A DNA stretch of 64,000 bases from Adiantum capillus-veneris. Lineage: Eukaryota > Streptophyta > Polypodiopsida > Polypodiales > Pteridaceae. Positions within the stretch are counted from its first letter, which is position 1, and every line of letters starts with the position of its first letter. The translations under genes and the position numbers were made by a program. The notes beneath the pieces are model-generated. The model was given only the letters and a program-made list of their open reading frames with translations. It did not search any database and was not told the DNA's origin. Of this stretch, positions 24,461-39,849 are shown one piece after another. Where the stretch lies: NCBI GenBank assembly GCA_014529385.2, contig CM043963.1, positions 2,607,001-2,671,000 of the forward strand, given 5' to 3'.

Positions 24461-24928
24461 GATAGATGTAGCTAGTCCCTCAACTTTAGAATCTATCAAA
24501 GCACTAAACCCACGTCTAGGTACTTTGCTACTACTGTGTATAATCCCACTGCTAAGCTAAAGCCTACTCCTTAGTTAGAGTCCTACACTATTTCTAGTCT
24601 TGTTGGCAGTTTGTATCAATTGTTCCCTACAATTCACATTTTGTACATCAATGACAATTAACTTTGACAATTACTTGTTTGGTGCAAATGTTTCATCTTC
24701 TTGGTTTCCATTTTTGTAAGCCTTTTCTCTCGTTGGATAGAAAAAGGTGTGCCAATGTCACGCCCTTAAAGTGTATTATTTTTGTATGTTAAAAAAAAGA
24801 AGTGTTATCATACCATAGTCTTGTCATGCCCTTGCTTCATGACACTAAAAATAGCTCAAGCAAGTTTCTAAAAATCACTCATTCACACCTACAATGGGAA
24901 ATACAAATAGAAACATGGATAAGGATAC

Positions 24929-25255
24929 ATGCTCCTCTTCCTCACTTCCTATAATCAAGAACAAGGAGCTCTCAACTTGAGTGTCAAAAGAGGCCTTATC
25001 AAACCGATCCCTAAACAACTTTGTTGCTCCCACTTGAAGCACTGGTGCCCAATAACTATGATGTCAGTGGCATACAAAATAATCACAAAAAATATTGCTC
25101 TCAGGATCTCTTCCCTACTGGACAAGGTCATCACCCCCCACCAACATGGATTTATAAAAGGAAAATCTATCTACGACGACATCCTAGCAGCAAAGGTCGG
25201 CATAGTGTCTGCATCATTCACTAAGAAAAAGTATATTCGAGGCGTGGAAGGATGA
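24929..25255 (+). pseudogene. LINE reverse transcriptase N-terminal fragment
   Basis: A 108-codon open stretch matches the start of a LINE reverse transcriptase: RGLIKPIPK, HWCPITMMSVAYKIITKNIA, then HGFIKGKSIYDDILAA, in the usual order and spacing. In active relatives W-C-P is W-R-P. The YxDD catalytic region is absent and the frame ends at 25,255. It is a fragment of a different LINE subtype from that at 6,500. Confidence 0.8.
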
Positions 25256-25610
25256 ATTAGTATATCTTTCAATGGAAAATTACCAGGATCACCATGTTGA
25301 AAGATGTTAAATCACTAATGTGCTAAAAAATAGAGGGTTTTCCCACTTTATCAGTGGTTGAGCTTGTAAACTTTTTTGTTCTATGTCAAATCACATTTGG
25401 TATGGGCTCATGTTTGTGTGGTTCTTTATGAGGAGAAGCCATGTTTGAGCAGCCACAAACCTTATCCTAGTCCTGATAGTAGATGATAACATGTGTGGGT
25501 GGATGGTTTTCATTTTGGCACACTGCAATTGCCATGTAAGCTAAAGATAAGAGCGAGCCATTGAGGAGTTAATGGCACGGGGATACATAACACTGATTCT
25601 TCTAGTAATA

Positions 25611-25785
25611 AAACCTCTTGGATGGAATCTAGAAGAATAGGCCACATCAGCTATCCTTGCTAAATCCCCTCTTTGTACCATTATTTGACTTAATGGGGTG
25701 TAATTAAACATCTTGGATGGAATTTGGAAGAATAGGCTGCATGATCTATCCTTACTAAATCCCCTCTTTCTGCTATGAAGTTGTC
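25611..25785. repeat. Imperfect direct duplication, about 100-bp period
   Basis: AAACCTCTTGGATGGAATCT...TAAATCCCCTCTTT (from 25,611) recurs from about 25,707 as AAACATCTTGGATGGAATTT...TAAATCCCCTCTTT. The origin is unknown. Nothing else is recognised between 25,256 and 27,085. Confidence 0.75.
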
Positions 25786-27085
25786 ATATCAAAATGAGCT
25801 CCAATTGTAGTAGCTCGTGCTCAAACAAGTAGAGCAAGTCCCTCTCTGAAGGTGGGTACATTCTATGCCTGATTTCAGAAGGAGAGTAGGCATCAAAATC
25901 TTTAGTGTTTCTCAATCTCTCGGCAGTAGAATATTAAGGGACTATTTAATATTCATCTTGAAAGGTAATGGAAGTTGAGCTATTTTAAATACTGAGTGTA
26001 TGAGAAGATTCTTTGAACATAGGATGCTGGGGATAGGAGCTAGAGATGCCAAGATGCATTCAGTATTGGCGTTGGAGATGCAATGGGATAGGGCACGATA
26101 GGATGAGATGGACGGATGTCCCACTTTGATACTTGTGATGCTCTCCTTGAGATGGGGACATCACGTCCCCTTGTTAGGGACATTGTCAAGGGTTGGTGAA
26201 ATGAGGTAAGTGTTAATAACGTGAATATTGAAAGCTTGTGTGATTGTGAGAGGTTATTTGAGGGTAATCCACTTAGTTAAAGGCCTTCATTAGTTTATTG
26301 TCACAAGCTTCTGCTCTATGTATATGTGAGCTGCAACCTGTTTGTAGGACTGCATACATGGTACCATGACCCATAGCCAATCTGTAGTTTAGGAAATCCT
26401 AGGGGATTCTAGACCGACACCTTGGCATCCTATTTGTAGGACTGCATGCTTGGACATATCCTTAAGTTTAGTCAGGATTTTTGCAAAACTTTATGTAGTT
26501 TATTGATTGTACAGAGCATACATTGGGTGTTAGCTCAATCATGTTTTTTTCAAATGCCATCAAACATTAAACGTAGACAAGTTTGAACGTTTGAAACGAG
26601 TTTGATTCAAACCCCTCGGCCATTTCAAACATGACCCTAGATTCTAAACATTTTAGAAACATTTTGTAGCATTCAAGTCCATAGCCATTGAGTATTAAAA
26701 TAGAGCATTTGCAAAAAAGTAGCATTTTCATGAACGATATAAACGCACTCCACTAGAATGAATCGTGAATCCATGACCATTGCAAAAGAATCCCAATAAC
26801 GGTCAAGTTTGAAACCCAATTTCAAACTCCAATATTTTCAAACTTTTTCAAACGTCTGATAGTGATTTGAAATGGTTTAAGAGCATACATTGTGGTATTG
26901 CATTCACTTACTATGTGTTTTTGCAAGCATCATCAATGATGGATTCCAGTAACATATCATAGGCTAAAGGGCTACCTAGGATTTAAGTAACCTTGGGATC
27001 CTAGTACCTAATCGCACAAATTGACAAGCTTTTCAAACTCTAAACTTAATTGGTATGCAAGACAAAGATATGAGCAGGAGAGATA

Positions 27086-27480
27086 TGATTAGTCATGAAG
27101 GAAAGATCTTGACTCTTGAGTTGAAGTCTAGAGAACCCATTCAATGCACACATGATTTACTCATAGATGAGCACAAAAGCATGAAGATCTCTTTAGGAAG
27201 GGTAGAAAATTTGCATTCAAGGAATAACCAATAGATCATGTCAATAAATTATGCATTCTCATTCCTTGGTAGGACATAATCACAACACAAACATTACCAT
27301 GATTTTCCATCAAGCATTGGTATTCCCTTTATGGTTTGCCAGAGTCGATAGTTTCAGGTAGTTACGTCAAGTTTAGATCACATTTTTGGCTTTAGAACGT
27401 TTGACACTCCATCACACTTTCCATATGCATTCCATCCGTAGTCTTTAAGGAAGCATTGTCCCTTTCAAGACATTTGGAAA
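27086..27480 (+). repeat. Second copy of gypsy pol 3' segment
   Basis: Matches 835-1,240: GAAGGAAAGATCTTGACTCT, AGAGAACCCATTCAATGCAC and GCATTGGTATTCCCTTT are shared. It stops at the (AC)n array. No LTR follows. Confidence 0.75.
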
Positions 27481-27482
27481 GT

Positions 27483-30688
<3,206 letters not shown>

Positions 30689-30690
30689 GG

Positions 30691-31427
30691 TTACATTGTT
30701 GTTCCCACCTTTTCTTTGAGTTGCAACAAAAGCCTGTTCAACTGCACGCTGCCTAGTCCTTTGTTTTTGGAAAGTAACTGTTGCAACAGCAATGTGCATA
30801 ATGCATCAAACTTGACAACTTCAAGATTTACCTCGGTCATAAGTCTCCAAGTACTAGCAAATGTATGGTAAGAATCTGGCAAAGCATCAAGAACAGTCTG
30901 CACAAGTGAATTGTCAGAAATGATTTGTTCTGCAGAAATTAGTTACTCATTAACATCCTTGACACCAACAAGGAAATTGTCCATTTCATCTTCCTCATGC
31001 ATAATCTTCGATTCTAGCTCTTTAGACAACAAAGCAATTTTAGCCTCATTGCGGCTTGCATAAAGAAGTGCTAGAATATCCCAAGCATGTTTTGCAAATT
31101 TTGCTGAACGGATGTAGGAGTGATAGTGTGCTTCATAGACAAAGCAATCAATGCATGAGCCTACACATCTCTTACATCCCAATGAGCCTGCTCAACCGTA
31201 TGCAAAACAACTCTGACAGCAACAACCCTGGCAGTAAAACTTGGAGCATCCTCAACATCGCATGCATCCACAGTACCACAACGTACATCAATGCCCTGCA
31301 CTATGTATCAAACTCCCTTTGATACAAGTACATGTTGAATCATGTAAGCTCGCATAGGGTAATTGTCTCCATCCAATTTGTCCTCAGCAACAAACATCTT
31401 GAACACATCTGTGTTGTTGTCAACCAT
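30691..31427 (-). pseudogene. gag: Ty1/copia gag, decayed
   Basis: The N-terminus (31,427 leftward) reads KLDGDNYPMRAYMIQHVLVS, a typical copia Gag start. The UBN2-type core follows in a second frame: KFAKHAWDILALLYASRNEA, LLSKELESKIMHEEDEMDNF, then LVQTVLDALPDSYHTFASTW. Stops and frame changes occur near 31,320 and 30,942. The nucleocapsid and pol are missing because repeat B begins at 30,690. Its LTR and primer site lie just to the right, so the fragment is LTR-PBS-gag on the minus strand. Confidence 0.88.
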
Positions 31428-31746
31428 GGAAAATGCATGCACCTCATGTGAAAACTACCCAAAATGAAGAGAAACTGAGTGAGACCATCACGTGCTATAT
31501 AGCACACCCACAGTAGACTGTATGGGACCTGTTATGCAGTAATTGACACTGACAAAAATTTTGCAAATGACAAAATTGCATTTACAAACCTGGTTGTAGT
31601 GGAAACGAAGGTCGAAATGAGCCCAAAATGAAATTATGAGCAGAAGCCGACGACCTCCTAACGCTAGTCAAAGCTCGTTGAAATTTGAGAAAATGAACAG
31701 GGGTGTTCTGGCAACGCTAGCGACTAAGCCCGGGAAGACGTGACCT

Positions 31747-31758
31747 GCTCTGATACCA
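31747..31758 (-). promoter_or_regulatory. Primer binding site, initiator-Met tRNA (copia)
   Basis: GCTCTGATACCA, the reverse complement of TGGTATCAGAGC, two bases inside the LTR edge at 31761. It confirms minus orientation. Confidence 0.9.
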
Positions 31759-31760
31759 AT

Positions 31761-32212
31761 TGTTGGAATTAGGGTTATAGGAAAACACACACAGCTTGGA
31801 GAAGAGGAAGGAAGCTCAAGGCACACAACAGAGAATGTATTACTTAGTGTGCAATGGAACGATAGATAGACCTAGAATGATGTATGTATATATAATGCAT
31901 GGGGGGAAAAAACATCCTAAAGAGGGAAACAATGCCACGGCTGTCCTAGTGTGTTCACACACATCACTACCACATGTATATGGTAACAATATTAAGTTTA
32001 ACCCTTCAAAATTGGATTACTCTTATAGCTCTACAGAACCCTTAAAAACCATGCATTACCATTATTCTTATTATATAACACAAAGTTTATCTTTAACCTA
32101 CCTTAAAGTTTAGTCAACACCATTGGTTAAATTCACTTACTATTATCCTAGATAACCCCAACCTATTAGAAAAACTTACTATTATCCTAGGTATCCCCAA
32201 CCTATTCAAACA
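31761..32212 (-). repeat. Copia 5' LTR, 452 bp
   Basis: Runs TGTTGGAATTAGGG ... CTATTCAAACA, with matching TG/CA ends. A TATATATA stretch (about 31,880) may be the promoter. Near the right end CTTACTATTATCCTAG...CCCCAACCTATT is duplicated in tandem (about 32,135-32,207). A C-rich run (32213-32239) lies immediately outside. Confidence 0.75.
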
Positions 32213-32887
32213 GCCCCCCCCCCCCCCGCCCCCCCCCCAAAAAAAAAGAAACACACACACCCAAACCACCCCACTTTAAGACACAAGGTCCTAATACACT
32301 AGCCCTAATCAAGGAGAGCACCTTAGAAAGCCTCAAACAAACATTTTTACATGGAACCAACCTCCTATAGTAACCCTTTTCAATTGGTACATTTTCCCAA
32401 ATTGTAAATTTCTCTGTCCTATAGTTTGTTCCGTTGATCCTTTCCTAGGTTTGGAAGACTAGGAAAATTTGAGTTTTTGACAATGATGTAGCTCATTTTG
32501 ATGATATTGTGTGCCAGAGCATTGAGCTCATGCATGGTGTAGTAGCAAGAGGGGTAGTTGACAAGGGAGAAGAATGTAAGAGTATCTTTTTTTCTCCATA
32601 CTCACAATTGTGAGTTCAACAAATTTATATAACTAAAAAAGAATACAACTGCCCACAAACACTACATGTGCCTCGGGGGGATTAGGGTTCCAACAAACTT
32701 GTACACAAGTAAAGATACAATACCAACCTACCCTCTTGAGTGTTCCCATTTGTTCAATAGCACTGTGCGGGGTGGAAACAACCTTAAAATTGTAATCTCT
32801 AAAAAAACAGATGGCTCCATTTTAGCTCTTGCCATAATAAACCCGGCAACAGCCTAGTGCATGAGTCCAATCTTCATCCTTATCCAC

Positions 32888-33250
32888 TGATGGAAAATGC
32901 TTAAGGGTTAATCCTTGAAGGACTTGGGAAAAGATTGTTTTTTTATAAAAAAGTCCATACTCACAATTGTGAGTTGAGATACTTAATATTAACTTGAAAA
33001 AATTCAAGTACTATAAGTGCCTTGAGGGGCTAGGGTTCCATCAAAGGTTTGTACACAGAATAAGATACTCTTACCTTGGAGTGTACAAACCTTTGATGGA
33101 ACCCTAGCCCCTCAAGGCACATGTAGTGCTTGAGGAAAGTTGTATTCTTTTTTAGCTAATATTAAGTCTCTCAACTCACAATTGTGAGTATTGAAAAAAA
33201 AAATCCTTTCCCAAGTCCTTCAAGGATTAACCCTGAAACATTTTCCATCA
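32888..33250. repeat. Large inverted repeat, about 170-bp arms
   Basis: Left arm 32888-33056 and right arm 33081-33250 are reverse complements with minor differences, around a 24-base loop. Both contain ACTCACAATTGTGAGT and GGGGCTAGGGTTCCATCAAA. A third, direct, partial copy of the left arm lies at 32,588-32,704. No coding potential is seen. It is probably a foldback element or an inverted duplication. Confidence 0.85.
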
Positions 33251-33399
33251 TAAATGAGATGAGAATCCTTTCCCAAGTCCTTCAAGATTTAACCCTTGTA
33301 TCCTCCCTATCATAAATAAGATTTTCTCTTGAGCTCTCCCTTTTCTCTCGGGCACTTGTTCATTATCGAAAGAAATCCTACTCAGAGCGATTAGGAAAA

Positions 33400-34890
33400 A
33401 TCAACACAAGGTGGATGATGGATATGCAATGCTGACTAAGTTCAATCTAGAAGCTGCAATTTGGAACATAGATTTGAGTTGCACTCACTTCGTAGTGCTA
33501 TATTTTATGGACTGGTGAATGTCATCACATGGCTTGTGGGAGTAAACAACAATGGTGGTGACTAACAATAGAAATGTAGTTTTTTGGTTCACGGTGTTAG
33601 CGGGTCGCTACATCGAACGTCTGCAGCATAGCTATCAGGCACTAACATATGTCAATACTCAGGGAAGCGACTGGGGATGGGGCATGGAGACTCTTTGAGG
33701 TTGTCAATCTCAAGAAGTGAACCTATGAAGTTGAGAGTATGGTTAAGAAAGGATTGTAAGATTTTGTATCAACTATGAAACATGACAAGTACAAACGTTA
33801 TGTATGGCTAAAAATTATGACACCAAAAAGAGCACCTATTTTTGTAGCCGGTTGCTATAATCCTCATCATGATTCTCCTTTTATGCTTGCATGGATAGAG
33901 ATCAACCATTTTTTGATTTAGAAGAGGACATTGATTATTTCAAAGGTGAAGGTGATGTTATTGTATTTGGGAATATGAATGCTCGCACAAAAACATTGTA
34001 ACATGATACTCAACAATTTGATATGCCATACATTTCAAGGGAGTTGGAGGAAGTTCACTTGTATGATTGTACTTCAATGGATGAGAAAGAGCCGGATCAC
34101 TATGGAAAGTTACTTTTGCACATGTGTAATAGCACGGGTATGCTCATTGCCAATGGCGTATCTTAGTGGAGTGGAGCCAATGGATTTACATGTAGGAAAC
34201 ATAATGGGGATAGTGTGATTGACTAGATGCTACTCTCTGAAGCCATCATGTATCGCATAAAGTGTTTTATGTTTGGCCAATGGACTCCAAAATCTGACCG
34301 TCGGACCTTATGTATTGACCTTTCATGTAGAGAAGCAACTAAGCATGATAATCTTAGCCAAAGGGAAGAGAAATTATCACTATGTATGGATTTCAAACGG
34401 GCACCAATGTACATTGAGATGGTCGAGCAAAAGTTATGGATGACAAAGCTTCAATATGACGCGCCATTGGAAATAAAATGGGAATCTTTCAAGAAAGTTA
34501 TTTGTTCGTGTAGAATTCTTTGCCATAAAGCATCTCCATGGTACCAACAAAGATAGATCATGCAAAAGGTGGTTGGATAAAGAATGTCAAGATGCTCGAA
34601 AGTCCTTGATAGATCTTGATGTAGCTATGGACAAAGACAACTATCAAAGTCATTTGCATACATACAAGGCATTGATTCAAAAGAAGAGAAGAAGATGGGA
34701 AGCAAAGAAACAACATCTTCAAGTCCAAGAAAAGGCATACGCATGTGGAAGATTTTGGAGAAACTTGAGGGGCAAGCGGGTTGAGAATTTTGGTAACTTG
34801 AGTCTTGTGGATATGTACATGCATTGTAGGCAATTATATGAGCAAGAAAATGTTGAAAAATGCCGCTTTATGGTTCACTCATCACCATAG
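33400..34890 (+). pseudogene. LINE endonuclease domain and linker
   Basis: AP-type endonuclease that nicks target DNA. PIFVAGCYNPHHDSPF (about 33,835) leads into ACMDRDQPFFDLEEDIDYF and GDVIVFGNMNART (about 33,960), the N-A-R-T metal-binding block, although the usual G-D-F-N is G-N-M-N. LLLHMCNSTGMLIANGVS, GFTCRKHNGDSVID and a degraded S-D-H block (KSDRRTL) follow. A charged linker region is at 34,573-34,890. Reverse transcriptase is absent; the 3' tail follows at once, so the interior is deleted. Stops and frameshifts are present. Confidence 0.8.
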
Positions 34891-34995
34891 ATTTGGAGCA
34901 TTGAGAGTCACTCATCAGCCATACACATACTACATCACATGTAACTTTGGTCCCATAGGTCATATTTGACCTCCGAGGACGATAAGAAAATCTAT

Positions 34996-35076
<81 letters not shown>
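34891..35076 (+). mobile_element. LINE 3' tail: hairpin plus (CT)n
   Basis: The hairpin AGGTCA-TATT-TGACCT (34957-34972) is followed by CGAGGACGATAAGAAAATC and then (CT)n from 35,000 to 35,076. The layout matches the LINE tail at 8,623-8,690. The microsatellite is therefore likely an extension of the LINE's own tail. Confidence 0.6.
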
Positions 35077-35078
<2 letters not shown>

Positions 35079-35814
35079 TGCAAATGAGCTTGATTTTGGA
35101 CCATTCTAACTATATGTCCTCAACCTACCCAGAATGCCCCATGCATAATTACCTTGATTGCTCATATTTTTCTATCATACCACATGCTGTGGTCCAAACA
35201 GTTCATCATTTGGACATGCAATCACCAAATGGATTTTGATATATAGTTTTGATCCTTCAAAGGTCGACCCAAAATCCGATCGGTGTTTAACCTTTCCATA
35301 TTTTCCATGTCTGAAGCCCTTGCTTTGTAGATTCAATGTTTGCTTTTAGAACTCGATTTCGGCTGTCGTGGCTCAAGTTATTAAATTTCTTTAGCTATTT
35401 TAGCTTAAAATTTTAAAAAATTACCGATAATTATTATTAGTTGGCCAAAAATTGGCCAAAATTTATTACGCTCACTCATATATACATAATCTAGTCTAGC
35501 ATCTTACTTCTCATAAATTTTGCAATACGGCTCAGTAATATGCCTGGTAAAAGATAAAAATTCCTAAAAGAGCTCATGAAAAGACAAACAATTAACAAGG
35601 AAACATTATATACAAATTTGGAATGTTTGATTTTTCTCATTATGAAACCCCCGTGTGTTGTATATGGGTAAGTCTCAGGTATTGGTCATGCTCGTTTGGC
35701 TCTACACATAGTCTCAAGATATCGTCATTACCTTTCTTGTATAGCCATCTAGCTAAAAACTGGAGATTTTTTGTCTGATTAATGATCAATGGTTGTCTTT
35801 CTACTTGTAATGAT

Positions 35815-36255
35815 CATTAGGCAAAATTTGGACTCACAAAGGGGCCCTTTAAGGAGTTTGACTTTACCTCTCTCTACCAAAGCGGGCGCATGGATAAATT
35901 TTTGCAAACAAACTCCAAAGTTGGCGGAGGTTTGAGAGTTAGAATGTCCTCTTCAAGCTCTATCTACTGATATATAGCACGCCATGAGATTCCTCATATT
36001 TTAGAAGATTCCTTTTTTGATTCACCTATGATGTGATAACTCTATCGGAATCTAAGTGAATCAAAAAAAGAATCTTTTGAAATATGAGGAATCTATATAT
36101 CAGTAGATAGAGCTTGAAGAGGACATTCTAACTGTCAAATCTCCGCGAACTTTGGAGTTTGTTTGCAAAAATTTATCCATGCGCCCATTTTGATAGAGAG
36201 AGGTAAAGTCAAACTCCTTAAAGGGCCCCTTTGTGAGTCCAACTTTTGCCTAATG
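35815..36255. repeat. Large inverted repeat, about 200-bp arms
   Basis: Arms 35815-36025 and 36056-36255 are reverse complements with few mismatches, around a 30-base spacer. The right arm overlaps the end of the gypsy RNase H remnant (36,135-36,255), so the left arm is an inverted copy of pol sequence. This looks like a snap-back inverted duplication at a break in the element. From 35,080 to 35,814 nothing else is recognised. Confidence 0.9.
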
Positions 36256-37570
36256 CCCATGGTGAGTAGAGGAATGAATTCTTCACTCCACCTTGGAACC
36301 ATTAAGACCTTGAACAGATAAGAATCTGGAAGGTCATCATCAAAACCTTTAGCTGCTTCTCTATGGAACAATCTCAAAAGAGGGCCTACCCTTTGGTGCG
36401 TTGTACCTTTCTTGACAACCACGGTGAAATCAAACTCAAACAATATGATAAACCATGAAACAATCTTTCTCGTATTGCAGGGTTTGTTTACCAAGTACAA
36501 TAGTGTCTGGTGATCAACGAAGAAAACAAACTTGTTTGCGAGAAGGTAATGCCTAGTTCTTTTGATGGCATATATAATCCCTAGGCCTTCTCTTTTCGTA
36601 GTGATATACCTCTTCTCTGCACTGTTTAGCTGCCTACTAGAGTAACAGATGGAAAAATCCATGTTTTTCTCTCTAGGTTGAGCTAGTATGCATCCTATGG
36701 CATAGGCTGCGGTATCACATGGACATGGAAGATCTTGTTCCAATTAGGGGCTTGCAAAATTGGAGCAAAGATTAATCCTTGCTTCAATTTTTGAAAATCC
36801 TTCTCACATTCTTTCATCCACTTAAACTTGGTGATAAGCGCGTAAAGAGTCTTAGTTATAACCTCATACATGTATATGAAATGTCTATAATATCCATAAT
36901 GGCTCATAAAGCCTTGTACCTCCTTTACTTTGATTGGCCTTAGAAGTGCAGCAATCACCCTTATTTTATCTTGATCAATGGAAATTCCATTTTTGGACAC
37001 AATGTGCCCCAAGGTTTTACCTTGCCTTACCATGAAGACATATTTCTCATGGTTTAAGCAAATACGATAAGGTCTGTACTTTTCAAAGACTTTCTCCAAG
37101 TGTATTATGTGCTCATTTCTCAATTGAGAATGCACACACAAATCGTCCATGTATATTTCCAAAAATTATCTGAGATACTCCTTGAATGCATGACTCATCA
37201 ATCTTTAAAAGGTGGCAGGTGCATTGGTCAAGCCAAAAGGCATCAACCTATATGCAAACATGTCCCATTCTATTGCAAAGGCCGTCTTATGTTGATCTTT
37301 TGGTTTGATGGTTAACTGGTTGTAGCCTGAGCACCCATCCTAAAAACTATAAGCCTCTTTCTGTGAAACTCTCTCAATCACATGATCTGTTATTGATAGG
37401 AGATAGTTGTCTCTAATGGTAGCAGCATTTACCTGTTTGAAATTCACAGACTCATAATTTTCCTTTTTTTTTTGGGCACTAGCACAATCAAAGACACCCA
37501 ATTGGTGTGTTAAATCTCATAGATAAACTCTGCATCTTTTAATTTTTCTATCTCTTCCTTAATCATTTTG
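36135..37570 (-). pseudogene. pol: Gypsy G reverse transcriptase and RNase H
   Basis: Copies element RNA to DNA. From the right, the RT fingers (about 37,560-37,190) are recognisable but full of stops. The catalytic block reads EIYMDDLCVHS (37,135-37,160), followed by KTLGHIVSKNGISID and GFMSHYGYYRHFIY. The RNase H part carries AYAIGCILAQPREKN, FSICYSSRQLNSAEKRY, and FVDHQTLLYLVNKP (36,743 leftward). A frame change near 36,730 separates the two parts. Integrase is missing; the sequence ends in the inverted repeat at 36,255. Confidence 0.9.
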
Positions 37571-38793
37571 GCGAATGTCTCATTGTATATTGGGACGTTG
37601 TCTGCAAGGTTTAGCATCATGCTTAAGGGGTATCGTGTGTTGATAGATTTTTGGATCTATTCCCTTAAGATCATTGTACGACCATGCAACAACATCTCTA
37701 TATTGTCAAAGATTTGTTACTAATAGTTGTTCTTCTTCTGCTTTTGTAAGGTCAGTGGTAATGTACTCTGGCTTTGGTTACTCTCTTGGTTCTGCTAGTT
37801 CTATACACGTGGATTTTTTTGGCCCATCATTCCTATGAGGTTCCAGGTTTGTTGGAGTCTCATTTTGGCTTTTGAACTACAATTTTTCTATCTTGGATAG
37901 TGTGTCTTTTGTAGTGGGAAGGTGCATCAAACCTATTATTGTCGGATTCTTCCCCAGTATCCAATTTTGTTGTTCAAACTTCTTTCAAACTTCATTTTAA
38001 CTATTTGTATCTTTGTTTGCACTCTTTTTTTTACAATTTCGTTGCTTTTTTAGAGGTGTTCTCAGGTTCTAATTATGGTTTGCTCCTCTTTTTTGGATTT
38101 CCTCTTTCTGTTGAGATAGGTTTCATGAACCTTCTCGAGATCTTGTCTTTAAGGAAATCAATTGCTTCAACTAGCCTTAAATACTACGTTTTCCTTTTTA
38201 AGAGAGGTATGGGTTTTTCTTTTCTTCAATCTCGTTTGTTCAAGAGTCTTTCTTGGTATCTTTGTTGTCTTTGTAGTTTTTGGTTGGGAAAATCGTAAAA
38301 GATAGCTTGTTGATCCCTAAGTTTGATGTCCTTATCAGAGCTACTAAAATGCTCGTCCTTTGCGTCGTCCTCTAAAGGTTTGTCCTTGAAGTTTTGGAAT
38401 ACTTCTCATCGTTTTCTCTAAGGTCTCTTATGGAGATCTCATCCACTATGCATCTGCAATCTGTAACTCCCTCCACCTCGGGCTCTTCTAATCTTGATTC
38501 CAAATTCAAGATAACGCTCATCATTTGGAATGGAATTATATCATATCGTTTCTCATCACATAATTTGGTTAGTGTCACCTCATTCACACACACATCAAGG
38601 GTGGCCCGTATTTTCTACCATCCAAATGGTTTGAGCGTCTCTTCCAAAAAAGGCTCTAGTGCATACTCCTCAGATCTTTTCTTAGACTTCCACACTCCGA
38701 AGCTCCACACATCCAAATATGTGCCTTGGTTTGTAGCCAAGCATGTATCTCCCCTTCCTGTTCAGTTGTGGAGTTTAACTCTTCCTCATGGGT

Positions 38794-39240
38794 TCACTCG
38801 ACATCTCTATAACTATGATCCTTGATATTGATTTTCGTAGTGATCTCTTTGTGTCTCAAGTAGATATAGTCATAGCCCCAGTCTTGTACCATTTTGAGCT
38901 GACGCATGAATGGTCTGCCCAATATGATATTAAAGTTGCTGCTCTTGTCAAAATTCATTATAGAAAAGGTGTGTTCATATGCAATTCCACAAGAGGATAC
39001 AATAATTTGTTCTAATATTCTTATCGGTCTCTTCATGTATCTATAAGCTAATTGCAGTTTCATGCGGGTTTTCTTAGAGCAAGATTTTCCCATTTTTTCC
39101 ACATCCCCTTGGTTGCAATGGCAATTTCAGCCCCAATATCTAGTATCACAATCGTCTTTACTCCTTTTTATTCCACATGTAAGGTAGTGTTTTCTTCTTC
39201 TCCCTTGCAGTAGTCTTCCACCTTATTTACTGGTACAAGT
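38794..39240 (-). pseudogene. Gypsy G aspartic protease
   Basis: Retropepsin that would cut the polyprotein. The active-site block reads TIVILDIGAEIAI (about 39,125-39,160), with D-I-G in place of D-T-G or D-S-G. The second half has FNIILGRPFMRQLKM (about 38,910), the expected I-L-G-R motif. An in-frame stop lies near 39,170. Between this and RT (37,570-38,794) the minus strand holds open patches, for example LCDEKRYDIIPFQ, without a recognised domain. Confidence 0.8.
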
Positions 39241-39849
39241 TTTGCTATGGTTTATTTTGGTGTTTGATTGTATGATGTTTTTGAAGGAATGATTTTCTGT
39301 GAAACCATCAACCTTATTTTTTCCAAAAAAAAAATCACTTCTTCCCAAAGATGAGGTCTAATCTGTAGTAACCCGGATAGAGTTATTGTACAATGGATAC
39401 GAGACGACATCAACTCATAAAGAGTCTTAGTGTCATCATCTTAGGATCATATTTTCATTGAGATGGTACTTTCCTAATTTTTGATCTTGTTTCATGGTCG
39501 CCAATGAATGAAGGTAAAGTTTTTAAAGTCTGAGGTTTGCTCTCTTCCGGCATCTCTATCCTTGTATCATCGTGTAGTGATCAGATATCAACGAGGTAGG
39601 ACTCATGTTCTATGATCTCATCATGATAGGGGCTGACTCAAGGGTTGCACTTCCATCTTTTTTGTTTTTGATATCCTCCCACAGATCTTGTGGCCATGGT
39701 TCTTATCATACTGGAATTGGCATCAGTGCTTGTGAGCCCAATCCATTTGTGGTATTGGCTGGTTTCCTTGTATCTAATGGTTCCTCACCTTTCGGCTCTA
39801 TCTGGTCTCTTTTTTCAACACCTTAATTATCCATTCCTAGATTATTTTG

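Noticed and set aside
37939-38825. Plus-strand open frames of over 110 codons
   Set aside because: They run antisense to the gypsy G polyprotein between protease and RT and have no recognised motif.
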